Of a stretch of 64,000 nt of DNA, positions 1 through 11,503 are shown one piece after another. How positions within the stretch are numbered: position 1 is the first letter of the stretch; the number at the start of each line of letters is the position of its first letter. The position numbers and the translations under genes are program-made. Source of the stretch: Malania oleifera (taxonomy: Eukaryota > Streptophyta > Magnoliopsida > Santalales > Ximeniaceae). The stretch lies in the NCBI RefSeq assembly GCF_029873635.1, contig NC_080426.1, positions 51,412,093 through 51,476,092 of the forward strand, written 5' to 3'. The notes beneath the pieces are model-generated. The model was not told where the DNA came from. It ran no database searches and saw only the letters and a list, made by a program, of their open reading frames with translations.

Positions 1-325
1 TCAAAGTTCATTAACATACTTAAACTCAAGTAAGTTATTTGAAATCAAAATCTGAATTTTGGAAGCTTGCTGAAATTTCTATTTTATTTCATATTGAGAA
101 ATCATACTTACCTTATTGATTAGATTGAGTGTTGGTCATTGCAAATTAACTATACTTGTGAAGTTGCTAATAAGTTTAATTGTGCTGCTAATTGGAGAGT
201 GTGATTGTAATTAATTCAATTTGAAAAGGGTCGTACTACATTGAAGTTTCCAAAAGAAATTTTAAAATCCGAATTCACCCCCTCTCTTGGGGGTACACCT
301 TACTTCTCATAGCTAATAACTAATT
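1..325 (+). repeat. 3' part of a copia-type LTR (remnant)
   Basis: The segment near 270-300 reads like the 3' end of a SIRE-type copia LTR: a 'ttcaccccctctcttgggg' block followed by a short tail. The LTR of element E ends almost the same way at 11410-11447. No primer-binding site or gag follows, so this is a remnant or the end of a solo LTR whose start lies outside the window. It probably lies in an upstream intron of the XRCC4 gene. The right boundary is uncertain. Confidence 0.4.
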
Positions 326-893
326 CATAACTACAATTCTTTCTTTACTCTCTATGTTTCAATATTCTTATAAGCTGAAGTTTTCAATCAAAAAAACTAA
401 TAAACCATATTTTGTCCAACAATTTACAATAATGGTGAGTCAATGGTAGTGAATTTAACCATGTTATAAAATAGATGAAAATAAAGTATTAAAATTAATT
501 AATTATATTTAAAGTGAATGAAAACATATGTGGTTGTCCAATTGCTAATATGTCTATATTTGGATATGATGATGTCCAGACAATTTTGAGATATGACCAA
601 TCATTAGGATATCTTCACTTAAATATCAAGGTCTTATTTCAATTGGAACACTGCAGCTCCGGAAATTCGAGTTCTAGTCTAATGAGGAAAGCCATGAATT
701 GCCTAATTGATAAACCCTTGTGGAAAAAGAAGTAAGTTCATTTTTATACTTTTTGTAGTAGGTAGAGGGTGGTGTTTGGTTAACATATTGAACTGCTTTT
801 GTTGTTCTGATTTAAGCTCTTTTAAGCCAGTGAAATAGTTTTACAATCCCATCGACGGAGATGATAGCTAAGCTAAGATGTGATGTCATGCAG
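326..893. other. Non-coding, probably intron of XRCC4
   Basis: AT-rich sequence with no recognisable coding exon. The open frame at 514-735 starts at GTG and has no XRCC4-like residues. The earlier XRCC4 exons, which encode the N-terminal head domain, are not seen here and must lie left of the window or be lost. Confidence 0.5.
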
Positions 894-2320
894 TTGTCAT
901 GGACATTTGAGAAGGAAGGCACTAAGTTAGAGTGGCGTTGGAAGTGTCAACCATCGGCTGATGGTCAAAAAACTACAGCAGAGATCTTGGACTTTCTTAT
1001 GGATGCAAACATAAGGCTAAGTGTAAGATTTTTGCATTGTTGTTTTCTTTGGAAATGACGATGCTAATAGACTTCCTCTCTCACTGTGACTTCTTTGTCA
1101 CACAAACAGGAAGAAGTTGTTAGGAAGACCAAATCATTTGAGAGCCTAAAGGTGGAAGCTGAAAAGTGTTTAGCACAAAGTGAGAAATTCAGTGACGAGA
1201 AGACTGAATTTGAATCTGCAATCTATGCAAAGGTGTGTATTTTTTTGTTTTTGTTTTCATGTGTGACATTACCGAGGTTGGAGCAGTGGTCATCATATTT
1301 TCATCTCCTACCATATATTTCATCTGCAAATTAACTTGTTACTGTTAGTAATTGTCAGAATCAGACATATGCTTATTGCAGGTTGTGCCCCGTGACGCCT
1401 TTAATGATATATATTTACTTCTTAGCTGGTACACTCTTCTTGTGAGATGCTGTTAGATTACATGCTTTAAGTTTAGGAAACCCCTTTCTGTCTCCAATTT
1501 GACAAAACACTTAATTCTTTCTTGGGACGGGAAGCTGATTAATGTCAAATAGGATTTTTCCTCCATCAGATAGGTATCATATGCCTCAGTGTCCATATGC
1601 CCTATATTTGTGTAATGTCAAGCGCTGCATTATAAGGATGCATTTGAGGGTAACTGTTCAAGAGATAGAAGTGATTTCTGAAATTTATGTTTTCTTAATT
1701 TGAAAACTGTGCTTTGGAAGATTGGTTAGATACAGTCAGGCTTCCCAAATTACATAGCTGCTTTCTAAAGTTTCTTGCACTTAAATTCTACCAATGTTTT
1801 TACTCATTTGTACTTTTCTAATTTTTAGTTTGAAGTTTGAACAATTCGGTTATGCTTCTTGTATGTAAATACTAGAGGAGATTCAATTTATATCTGCTGT
1901 GGTTTATTTTTTGTATTTTTTTTTTTGAATTTTCTTTTCTATGTGGACTTCTTGTCTTCTGCCTTAGAGCTTTATATATTTTTCTTTCTTTAATAAAATA
2001 TTATTTTCTATAAAAAAACTATATATTTTATGTAATAGTGTCTACAGTAGGGATAATTTGCCCTTTTCTGCCACTAGTTTCTTGGGGTCCTGAATTCAAA
2101 GAAAGCAAAACTCAGAGAGCTTCGGGACCAGCTTTCGAAACAGAAAACCTTGGGGAAGTTGCCAGAAGATGAGGAAGAGTCAACAGACAAAACCATAAGT
2201 TTTGATGATGAAAGTGATGAGGAGAGGCATGTGGAAGAAGATGCTAAGACTTCTGTTGGCACTTCAAGGGATGTTCCAGCAAGTAGGCCTCGCCGTTGGA
2301 AAAGGAGTTCACGCCAATAG
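894..2320 (+). CDS. XRCC4: DNA repair protein XRCC4, 3' half of gene (last three coding exons)
   Basis: XRCC4 is the nuclear partner of DNA ligase IV in non-homologous end joining. Three exons join in frame with GT-AG borders: 894-1022, 1110-1232 and 2078-2320 (TAG), giving 164 residues. The first holds LSWTFEKEGTKLEWRWKCQP and ends with the conserved LDFLMDANIRLS. The second begins EEVVRKT and forms the start of the coiled-coil stalk that binds the ligase (EAEKCLAQSEKF, ending ESAIYAK). The third begins FLGVLNSKKAKLRELRDQLS and runs into an acidic tail (EDEEESTDK, DDESDEER) with a basic C-terminus ending WKRSSRQ, as in plant XRCC4. The N-terminal head is missing: its exons lie upstream of the window. 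The exons seen carry no stops or frameshifts, so the gene is probably functional. Identification is from recalled plant XRCC4 sequence features; exon borders are inferred. Confidence 0.9.
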
Positions 2321-4430
2321 ACATGTCACTAGCAAATTAACTCTGTCGTATATTAGGCAAGCCCTTCCTTTCTAATGATCTGAGATTAACGTACTACACG
2401 TAAAATTACTTTTGAGTATATTTTATATCAAGCTCTATTTTTAATGCATAAAATATAATTAGTTAATGGAATTTTTTTTTGGTTTGCTATTTTCTAAACA
2501 TAATTGTTAAACTACAAAGTTAAATATGTGAGAGCAATGTTATACTTTTGAGAAAATAATTTTTAAATTAGAATGAAAATAATCCAATAGGATGAAATAA
2601 GTTATTTACATTTAAAAAAAAAAAATTAGAAATACTGTTTTAAATAAAAAATTGAACAAATAAGAAAAATTGGTTCGTATTTTTCAAAAATATTATAAAT
2701 ATCTATTTTTAAAAAAAAAAAATAAAATCTTAAAAATTTTTAAAATATATTTTGGTCTGGGCTTTTCATGATTACATGTCTTTTGCACAAGTAGATGACT
2801 ACTTAAAAAAGAATAATTGTTAGCTTGAGAAGTTTAAAATATGTAACAAATATATATATATATATATATATGTATTTTGTGAATTTCAAATTAAAATAAA
2901 AATATCTTATTGAAAAAACATGAGTTGTATTTAAAAAAAAAAATGTAAATAAAGAAAATAATTGGTTGATAGAAACTCCATGTTTGCAATAGACAGAAAA
3001 TGCATGAGATAATTAAGCAAGTAAAGGGACATGCACTCCTAATTTTATGACCTTTTAACATATATGTTAAAAGATTTCTTTTTAAAAATCTGTTATTTTT
3101 CTTGTTTACTGTTGAATAAAGTATAATTGCAAATAGTTTGTATACCCAGAATACATGTGAACTGAAATTCCTCCTGCCATTTCAGTTTTGTTCCCCCGTC
3201 GCTTTGGCCACCATTGAAGATGTAAAGTGATTGATAGCAACGAATCATCTTGACATGTTGATCTCAATATTGTTGCAACTCTAGTTCAGGTATAGTTTTT
3301 ATTTTATTTATTTATAATTATTTTTTGCTAACTGAATCACAGAAGAAGTGATGTGTTATTTCTTTAGGTAGTTGGTGCCTTTTCAGTGCTTACTTCAATT
3401 CCTTTATCTTTATTTGTTACTTTAGGGTGTGTTTAGATGTTTCACAAATGAATGGCTATATTGCTTTTGCATTACCTCTCAATGTAAAGTTTTATTGGAT
3501 TAAATGAAGTCATTTTGGAAAATGGTCACCACATCACTAATGATGCTGAGATTTGTTTGCTTTGTATTTTAGAAAATACTCTGATGATCCTATTCCATCT
3601 GCTAAGGTTCAATATTTTCTTCAATGTTTCTATCCTTGAAGATTGTTTTTCACTGCAGATGCTAATAGAATGCAGTGGTGCTTTCAAACAGTGGAGGATG
3701 CCCAAAATTCTATTAGTGCTTTTCCTTGCATGAATTTTTTTTTTTTTTTGTATGGAAAAACCTAACTGATATTCTTGTCATATTAAATATAAATCCATCA
3801 TTGCAACTAATTGATCTCAATTTATTTTATATTTTTATGCTTCAATTCAGATTTAATGTTTGGTACACAAGCCATGTAGAATTTTAAAGTTTAAGAGTTT
3901 GGAGTTGTGTTTCGTATCATAAAGATACCTTCTGTGAGTCCATGATATGGATGGGGAGTAATGGTTTTTAAGAAATATAAAAGGGTGTCTTGAGTGGCAC
4001 AACTAGCCCTTGCTTTGTTAGTTGTGGCCTTTTTAATAGATTTTGGTAGATTTCTATCAATTGTGATAAAATAAAAAAAAAGGATGTGCGAAGCTTATGT
4101 AGTCGATGATATGCATTAGTGTGGAAGGGCTATATGATTTAAAAGTTTGGCATTTTCCTTTAATAATTGCATGTGTCTAAAGAACTTCCTATAGAACGAT
4201 TTGTGTAGGCAATTACTTAGATGATTATCTTTCTTTTTTTATTATTATTTTAAAAAAATCTCAATCATAGTGATCTGACAAGTTTTATGCTAGCTGTTAG
4301 TTACCTAATGCAGCCCTCCTCCTTTAAGGCTTGGTTTTTGGTTGTTTTAAAAAATCTCAATACACAACATTGTATGCGCTCTACTAGCACATTTATGAAG
4401 TCTTGTTTCCTTAACTAGCTTGGCAGTTCA
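2321..4430. other. XRCC4 3' flank / intergenic, no gene recognised
   Basis: AT-rich sequence with A and T runs, an (AT)n tract at about 2852-2871 and scattered splice-like signals, such as a tgcag at 3654-3659. The 3' untranslated region of XRCC4 must begin at 2321. I see no conserved coding block. Confidence 0.5.
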
Positions 4431-4555
4431 TGCAGGTACCACAGATTCCAAGATTTTCAGATTAAACATTTTATTGCTTCCTATTCTGTTGTCGTAGTTT
4501 TCATCTTGTTTGGATTTGTTCTTTTTACTCATTCCATGTTAAACCATGACAACAA

Positions 4556-4925
4556 TTGGGGATGCTGAACCATGACCATCCACAATTGCCTTCATTACCA
4601 TGGTTTTCGGATGTACCACAATTCTTTATGTTTGTTCCTACTTCTCCACCTGCCATGAACTCTCCACACTCATGCATGGCATTTCCTCCTATTTCTGCTG
4701 CTTGGTTCTTCAAACACATAGTAATTGTAGTTGCAATACCCCATTCCCCCTACCTCCAGCTCCTTTTGGTCACCCTTCTTATTCATCTTCTATAGGTGAT
4801 CACCATTATCATCATTCTCCTGCAACACCTCTTCTTCATTATTATCATTTTAGTTATAACAATTATTATTATTATTATTATGCATGTGTTGTCTATCATC
4901 TGCAGGCAGGGCTAATTAAAATGTG
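4556..4925 (+). other. Unrecognised segment with His/Pro/Tyr-rich open frames
   Basis: This stretch is less AT-rich than its surroundings. It is open in two overlapping frames: one from an ATG at 4556 (proline-rich, with FVPTSPPAMNSP) and one from 4600 (HHYHHSPATP followed by a poly-Tyr run encoded by a TTA repeat). The minus strand is also open over part of it. No domain was recognised. It could be a decayed exon of a low-complexity protein, a non-coding RNA or chance. There is no start context, splice evidence or homology to support a gene. Confidence 0.2.
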
Positions 4926-5392
4926 AGGATGGAATAACGGCCAATGACTTAAGCATGATGGTGTGTTTGGTTCCTGTGATTTTGGCGATTACCTGCTCTC
5001 TTGAGTACCCTTTGAAAGTAGGAAACAAAAATGAAAACGGAGTGGGGAAATGAAAATTGGTTTTTAGACCAAATGTGGGTCTTAAATTAATAACTATATT
5101 TATAGACATAAAAGAAGGTAGAAAGTTGTATTTTTCGCGGACGTAAAATAAGGGGGATTGGGTTGCTTGTTTTGCTGGCACTGAAGGGTGTTTTTTTGTT
5201 TCTGTGAAGAATTTTGCACCCCCTCCCCCCTTTTTCTTGGTTTTCTAAATTCCTATGCTATCGGTCGCTTTTGTGCCTCTGCTTTTATTATTCCCTTGTA
5301 TTTTCTCTGTTATTTTTTTCTGTAAATTCAATAAAATCTTGATGGATCTCCAATATCATTTGTTTTGCTTTATGTGGTGCTATGTTTTATAC

Positions 5393-5394
<2 letters not shown>

Positions 5395-5449
<55 letters not shown>
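5395..5449 (+). repeat. (CT)n microsatellite
   Basis: About 27 uninterrupted CT units, followed directly by an acceptor-like cagtttgcag. The flanking 5450-5540 has no recognisable coding content. Confidence 0.95.
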
Positions 5450-5454
<5 letters not shown>

Positions 5455-5539
5455 GCAGGATGATCATGCATGATCAGCCCTTCATGGAATCAGCTGGATT
5501 TGGCTCAGCCCAGCTCTCATGTTGATGGACTAGTAATTT

Positions 5540-6168
5540 GTAGTGACTCGACCTCATACTTGTTATTTAGTTGATATTTGATAGAAAGCATGGGCTTTGA
5601 GGTTTTAGTTGTATTTCAGATATCAATTTTCATGACTTCCAATGGATCTAATACTACTAGAATTATTGCATGTAAAATTTGTGCACCTAATCAGAGTTTT
5701 TCCTTTCATTATTTATATGAATATGACTGTATTTTTATGGCATATGTTATTTTATTTCGAGCTATACAATATGTGCATTATTCTTCCCAAAATTATTCTT
5801 TTCATTTATTATTTCATTCTAACATCTTTTGACGAGATTATGCTCTCCACTCGTTATATGCTTCTAAAGACATAATTAATTTTGTCACAAATTCATTGGT
5901 TGTTTGTGATAATGTTAATTGATGGCAAAGCATTTTGGTACCTCATTTGGAAAATTTTAATCTAATCACTCATTTGTAAGGTTTAACTTTTCATTTGTTA
6001 AAACTGCATAGATTGAGGGCTAGTTTTGGTATTACAATTATTATTATTTGCACCCAATCTGCAGTTGGGCTTACTGTTGTAGTCTAGCACTTTGTGAGCT
6101 TAGCTCATTTGGGCACTTTTTAGTGCAATCTTGCATCTATAAATTTTTTTTTCAGTAATTTCTTGCAT
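5540..6168. other. Intergenic, nothing recognised
   Basis: AT-rich. The two short open frames here (from 5578 and 5642) have no domain or coding bias. Confidence 0.5.
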
Positions 6169-6256
6169 GCATCTATAGTTTTAATCTTCTAGATTTCCCA
6201 AAATTGCATCTATAGTTTTAATCTTCTAGATTTCCCAAAATTGCATCTATAGTTTT
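6169..6256 (+). repeat. Short direct tandem duplication
   Basis: A 37-base unit beginning gcatctatagttttaatc occurs exactly twice in direct succession (6169-6205 and 6206-6242). The start of a third copy runs to 6256. The identical copies suggest a recent slippage event. Confidence 0.9.
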
Positions 6257-6657
6257 TTCACTTGACTATTAGAATGGAACTGTTTTGACTCGATTTTTGC
6301 TTGAGCTAGGCATGCTAATATAGTCTTTAACATTTTGGGAGTCCGCTTGGGAAAGTTTGAATGCAATTAAGCATTTAATAATGAATATATTTTTGGCTTG
6401 ACTGTGCTAGCTCCCTCATGTTGTGCTAAACTTGCTATTGCAATCTAAAATTTTGTTTTTCATTTGGATATGTTTAATTCCAATCTTGCATGTGTTAGGT
6501 CATTTTTTTATTTTTCATCTTACGGGATGTTGGAATAAAAGGTATTTTGGGCTCAATCGATCTTCCCTCATTGATTGAGCTCGAGCCCTATTGACTTTTG
6601 TAGTCTCTGGCATTTTATAGCATATACCAATTTTAACTCTACATTTATAAAGTTAAG

Positions 6658-6948
6658 GATAAAAGACATTGACCTCCTCCGAAATTTGTGAAAAAATAAT
6701 GACATTCTTTGAGGTTCTAAAGATCTTACAAACTTCCATTGAGATTTTAAGAAGTGCACAGACCTCGCTAGAGATTATAAAAAAGACGCCAACCTCCTTT
6801 TGTACTCTGCAAAAATTGAGTTTTAAGGGCTGTAGGCAAGGTCTATGAGGGTTTTGAAATTTTAGGAGAAGTTCATGGAATTTTTGAAACATTAGCGGAG
6901 GTCAATGTTTTTTTCCCAAATTTCAAGGGAAGTTAGTGTGTCTTTTGT
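6658..6948. repeat. Degenerate fold-back repeat built of GACCTCC-type subunits
   Basis: The left half (about 6658-6800) contains several copies of a motif like gacctcc followed by gaaatttn and an A-run. The right half (about 6828-6948) carries the reverse complement, for example gcggaggtcaatg then tcccaaatttcaaggg. The halves could pair as a long imperfect hairpin with a loop near 6800-6828. This resembles a MITE or fold-back element. No clean terminal repeat or TSD was found. Confidence 0.5.
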
Positions 6949-9300
6949 CATAGAATTAATATTTTTTTTTTCCCACATTTTCAAGAACTACATAAAATGG
7001 AAATTATTTTTGCTTCATTTTCGCAAACCTACTCAAAGAGTTAGCATATTATTAGAATGTAGTGTTTAATAACCTCATACTTTCGAGTGCAATTGTGCAT
7101 TTTTAATTTTCCAAAATTGTGTAGAATAATTGTTTTACACACCTAGACTTAAATCGAGTCTATTATTATAATACGATCAAACCATAAGTTAATCCTTTTA
7201 TTTTTAACCAAAATTTATTTTAATTCCTATACGTTTAATTATGACAATTAAGGACTTGTATTTACTAATTTTTTTGCAGTTATTTTTGTTATCGCTATTG
7301 AATCTATAAATATTCTTGAATTGACGTTACACGTTTTATCACTATTTCACTATTATTTGTTAGAAGGCTAGTTTTTTTTTTTTTTTTTAAAAATCTCAAG
7401 AAGTTATCATGAAGTGACTATGACTTCAAGGGCATGGTTAATATAGGATAATTATAAAAATAGTATATATTTTTATAACTAATAATATATTGGCCCCCAA
7501 ATAAGCCGAGTAATCCAATAGTGACACCATATTATGAGAAGCAACGAGATGTTTGGCTATACAAGGGCACAAGCTTTTCTAGGATGGGGGTATGAAGATT
7601 TTGGTTCAATGTCCATCAGCCTGTATGGATCCTCTTGTCAGAATGATCTAAGATATGCTGCTCATGGTTTATATGTATACTACACACTGTGCATAGTTCC
7701 ATTGCTTTCCCAACATAGCCGTATGTCATATATTAGGGTAGGGTGAGTCAGTTATCAGCATCAAGATGTGATAGGACTATAGACTCAACATTGAATATTG
7801 AGCAAAAACAAACATTATTGTTAAATTCATACATTGGGGTAGATGAAGTCAAAGCATTGTCTTTGAAAAGATTGGTGAATTTGTTGAGTGTAACCATGTA
7901 TGCAAGGGCAATTTGGATTAGGATGTTCATTGATGAATTAAGTGGAGTTAGGACTTCTGAGGCTACATTTGGTGCTTCAAAGTCGAGATTTTGTACGATG
8001 TCAACTTATTTGGGAGACCCATAATGCTTATAGATTCATAAAAGGAAGCTAGAAAAAGTAGAATGAAATTGCTTGAAGATCAATCAATCAATTGCCTTCT
8101 TCATGAAAAAGGCTAATAGAAGAATCACCTAAGGTTCAGATTGTTCTGAGAAGTCACCTCACCCCATTCATCCTTTGAGCAAGGAATCTCATACTTTTAG
8201 GAACTCTCATGTCACCTTCATGCATTAGCATATACGCACTACGTTAAGTATACCCTTAGTTTTTAAATATAAAGGCTTGATTTTCAAGAAAATGAATAAA
8301 TAATCCAATTTCAAAACTTGGGGCTAGTTTACCTTTGCATTCAACTTGTGGCATCACACTTAAATGAGAAAGCTCATCTTATGAGGCCCTCGAAAAGCCC
8401 CCTTTCCAAAATGGACATCGCATCTCACTTTGCACTTAGGCCATCCATTACATAGGGTCTAGCACAAGAATAACAATTTAGCTTCAAATTGGTACCTCAT
8501 CTGCATTGAGTAAATCATTTACATCCTCCCTAACATTTCCATTTGCATTGGTTTAGCAGTTACATAGCATTCTCACTTACACCCAGTGTAGTTCAAGATT
8601 AGTGTTTGCATATGACACTTCATTGACATTGTGCTTTGCATATAAATCCTCATAAAAATCATAATCAAATTGGAGCATTATCTACTCACAGTGAAGAAAT
8701 ACTTCATTTGCATTAAATCCAATATGAGCATGACATCAAATTCAAGAAAAAGAGTAAAAAGAAAAGTGCATTCAACATCTTCTATCATCATGCCTAGTCT
8801 AGGAATGTTGTATCATTTCAACAAGACTAAAGAGAAAACCAAAGAAAATATGACACATTGTTTGCATTTAACATTTCATTGCATCAATTCTAAGATTAAA
8901 ATCGGTAGTAAATTCAAACTAAAATTGCATCTGCATTAAGTGTAACATTTGCATGATATTTTCATCAAAATTTGGAAAAAAAAAAAAAACACATGTTTTT
9001 GAACACCTTTGACTATGAAAAAATAGACTTTCATCTAGTCAAGTATCAATCATCATCATTGCACGAGTAGAGTTAGATTGTGTTTTCACTTTATGCATCA
9101 TACATTCATATCACAAAACATCCTTTCATTCGATAATAGATCTTGTGAACTATGCACATTCACTTTTCACACCCTTATTTAATAGCCTTCCTACTAACTA
9201 GCATGGTTTACACCCTACTTCGGAGGCATATGACAAAATCCTAAATCTCAAGCAGTTTTTCTTACAAACCATATTGGTTTGTCTACCTTTAGGAGGCATG
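6949..9300. other. Intergenic; weak open frames and a TTTGCAT-rich stretch
   Basis: No gene recognised. Open frames at 7534-7746 and 7743-8024 are consecutive but match no family I know. From about 8330 to 9140 the word tttgcat recurs many times, which gives the stretch a repetitive texture like the non-coding spacers of plant retrotransposons. It ends at the start of the element E LTR. Confidence 0.45.
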
Positions 9301-11447
9301 TGATAAGTATTGACTCTATGAGTCCAATTCTATTTTGACAATGACAAATCACTTGATATTTGATTTGTGCATTGAGATTGTGAACATGAACAATATTTAA
9401 CATGCACGGAAGATTAGAAAGTCATGAAAGCCATGAGGATTGAAGGATATATACCCTGGCACAAGCTATGGAACTAAGAAGAGTAGAAGAATGAAGATGC
9501 AAGCATCTTATGCAAGCATCAAGTTCAAGATCATCATGAAAATGAGTATTTAGAATTAATGTCTATGCATATTTTATATGATATAACTAGAAGCTTAAAA
9601 TATATACACATGCATCTCATGAAAACCTTATAGGGTTAAATATGGATTTAGAGAACTTATTTTTAAACTTTGGAAAATATTTTATAAAAGGTTAAAGCAA
9701 AAGAGCTCAAATGGTTTTTGAAAACAAAATAAAAAAAAACTGAAGTTGGATTGCCCAGACGACTGAGGATTACCCTCAAAAGTCTGAAGATGCAACTTCA
9801 AACAACTGAAGTTTTACTTCAGATGTCTGAAGAATTTTCTCAGATGACTGAAGAATTAGTTCAGAAGTTTGAAGAATTAATTTTGAAATACAGAACAAGC
9901 AGAACACCTTCAGACGTTTGAACCTTAAGTTCAGTCGTCTGATCTGGGACTTCAGAAGACTGAACCCACAGTTCAGTCATCTGACACTATGTCCAAACTA
10001 AAATTTTCAGTGCTTTAAGGAATATCAGACGTCTGAACCTGAATTTTCAGTCATCTGAACTTGCGGGAAGTTTAAAAATTTGATTTTTAGAGAGAGAACA
10101 CGCGGGTTATACACTTGATCAAATTGATCCAATGGTCAAGACTTATCCTAAGGTTGAGATTACCTATATAATCAACTTCTAAACCCTAGTGCCTCACTTT
10201 TTGGATAATATTGAGAGATTTGAACATATTGCAATACGATTGCCTGCACTCCAACTTATACTCATCAAGTTTAGGCAAATCATCTCAGCTTTTCGAAGGG
10301 ATTTCATTTACACATCTTGAAAGCAAGCTCTGGTGATTGAGATTTGGTAAACAAATGATTGATTTGCGTTTCCAATATATAGATATCTTGAAGATTTTTC
10401 ATATCTCATACTCATACATCTATTACTTTTATTGAAAAAGAAAAAAAAAAAAAACCTTGTGTTACATTAAAATTTATTTGTGAAAGGATTTTCTGAACAT
10501 TGAATATATGGTGATCTTCAAGTTCTTATTTTCATTCAAAGACTCAATATTTTGTTATTGCGAAATCTACTTGATTGAAAAGTTTAAAGGTTCTCAATAT
10601 ATATTTGTGAGAAATATTATCGTGACAAGTAGTGTTTAAATCTTTGCAATATTCAAAGTCTTTTATTTATTCAAAGATTCAACTTTACAAATTACTTGAT
10701 AACAATAATTTAGATCTTCATAATATTCAAGACCAATTTTTTTTTTTAATAAGACCACATTTGGTATTCTTGCATCTAGTAAGTTGAACTAAAACCCTAA
10801 GTTCTCCAAAGCATCTACTTATATAATTATTTTGGGAGATTTGATCAAAGAGAAATTTTGTGAAGCATATCATTCATATAACAATTACATCGTTACATAC
10901 ATACATACTGAGCTTCAAGTTTTATCATATGAATATGTATTAGGTTTTCCATTGTGCTCACTAGTTTTGTTAGAAGCAACATTGAGTTTTTCCATATTTG
11001 AAATTTTATATTGTAATCACGGTTCGGGTTGTGAATCGGGTGAGGAGGAAGCTATGCCTCTTGTAAGCAGCGGATTGTAAGGGAAACTCCGTCCCGATTA
11101 AAGGAGTAGGGATTTAGTGGAATCCTTGAGTGGGTTGCTCAAGGTGAGGACATAGGCCGGGTTAGCTGAATCTCGTAAAATCGTGTTTGTCTTCTCTCTT
11201 CCCTTATCTTTTTAATTTTCACTTGCATTTCATTATTAGCTTTTGCATGGTTGTATGTTGATTTATACTATACGCACTTGATAATTAATTAGGTAAAATA
11301 GAATTTATTGAGATAATAATTTGAATTAATTTCAAGTCTTTACAATTAATTTGTTAAATATTGAAATAGGGATTAAGTGGTAAAATAAACTTAAAGATTT
11401 TTAAAACACCCAATTCACCCTCTCTTGGGATTACACTTGAATTAACA
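9301..11447 (+). repeat. Element E 5' LTR
   Basis: About 2.1 kb, ending attaaca just before the primer site. The U3 part (9753-10065) holds many palindromic units of the type TCAGACGTCTGA. A TATA-like ctatataat lies at 10164-10172, about 100 bases after the cluster. The final segment has the ttcaccctctcttggg block typical of this LTR type. The open frame at 10832-11080 inside it is not taken as a gene. Confidence 0.75.
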
Positions 11448-11449
11448 TT

Positions 11450-11461
11450 TGGTATCAGAGC
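11450..11461 (+). other. Element E primer-binding site (tRNA-iMet)
   Basis: TGGTATCAGAGC, complementary to the 3' end of plant initiator tRNA-Met, two bases after the LTR end. It fixes the LTR border and the + orientation. Confidence 0.9.
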
Positions 11462-11503
11462 GGGTTTACATAGACTTAACTGTTCATTTTGTAAAAAGAT
11501 CAC

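Noticed and set aside
5255..5875. Several 70-90 codon frames
   Set aside because: AT-rich intergenic DNA, one made of the CT repeat; no domains.
7534..8024. Two consecutive short frames
   Set aside because: A faint likeness to a copia RNase H end (AIWIRMFIDEL) was considered, but no flanking pol motifs were found and the likeness is too weak.
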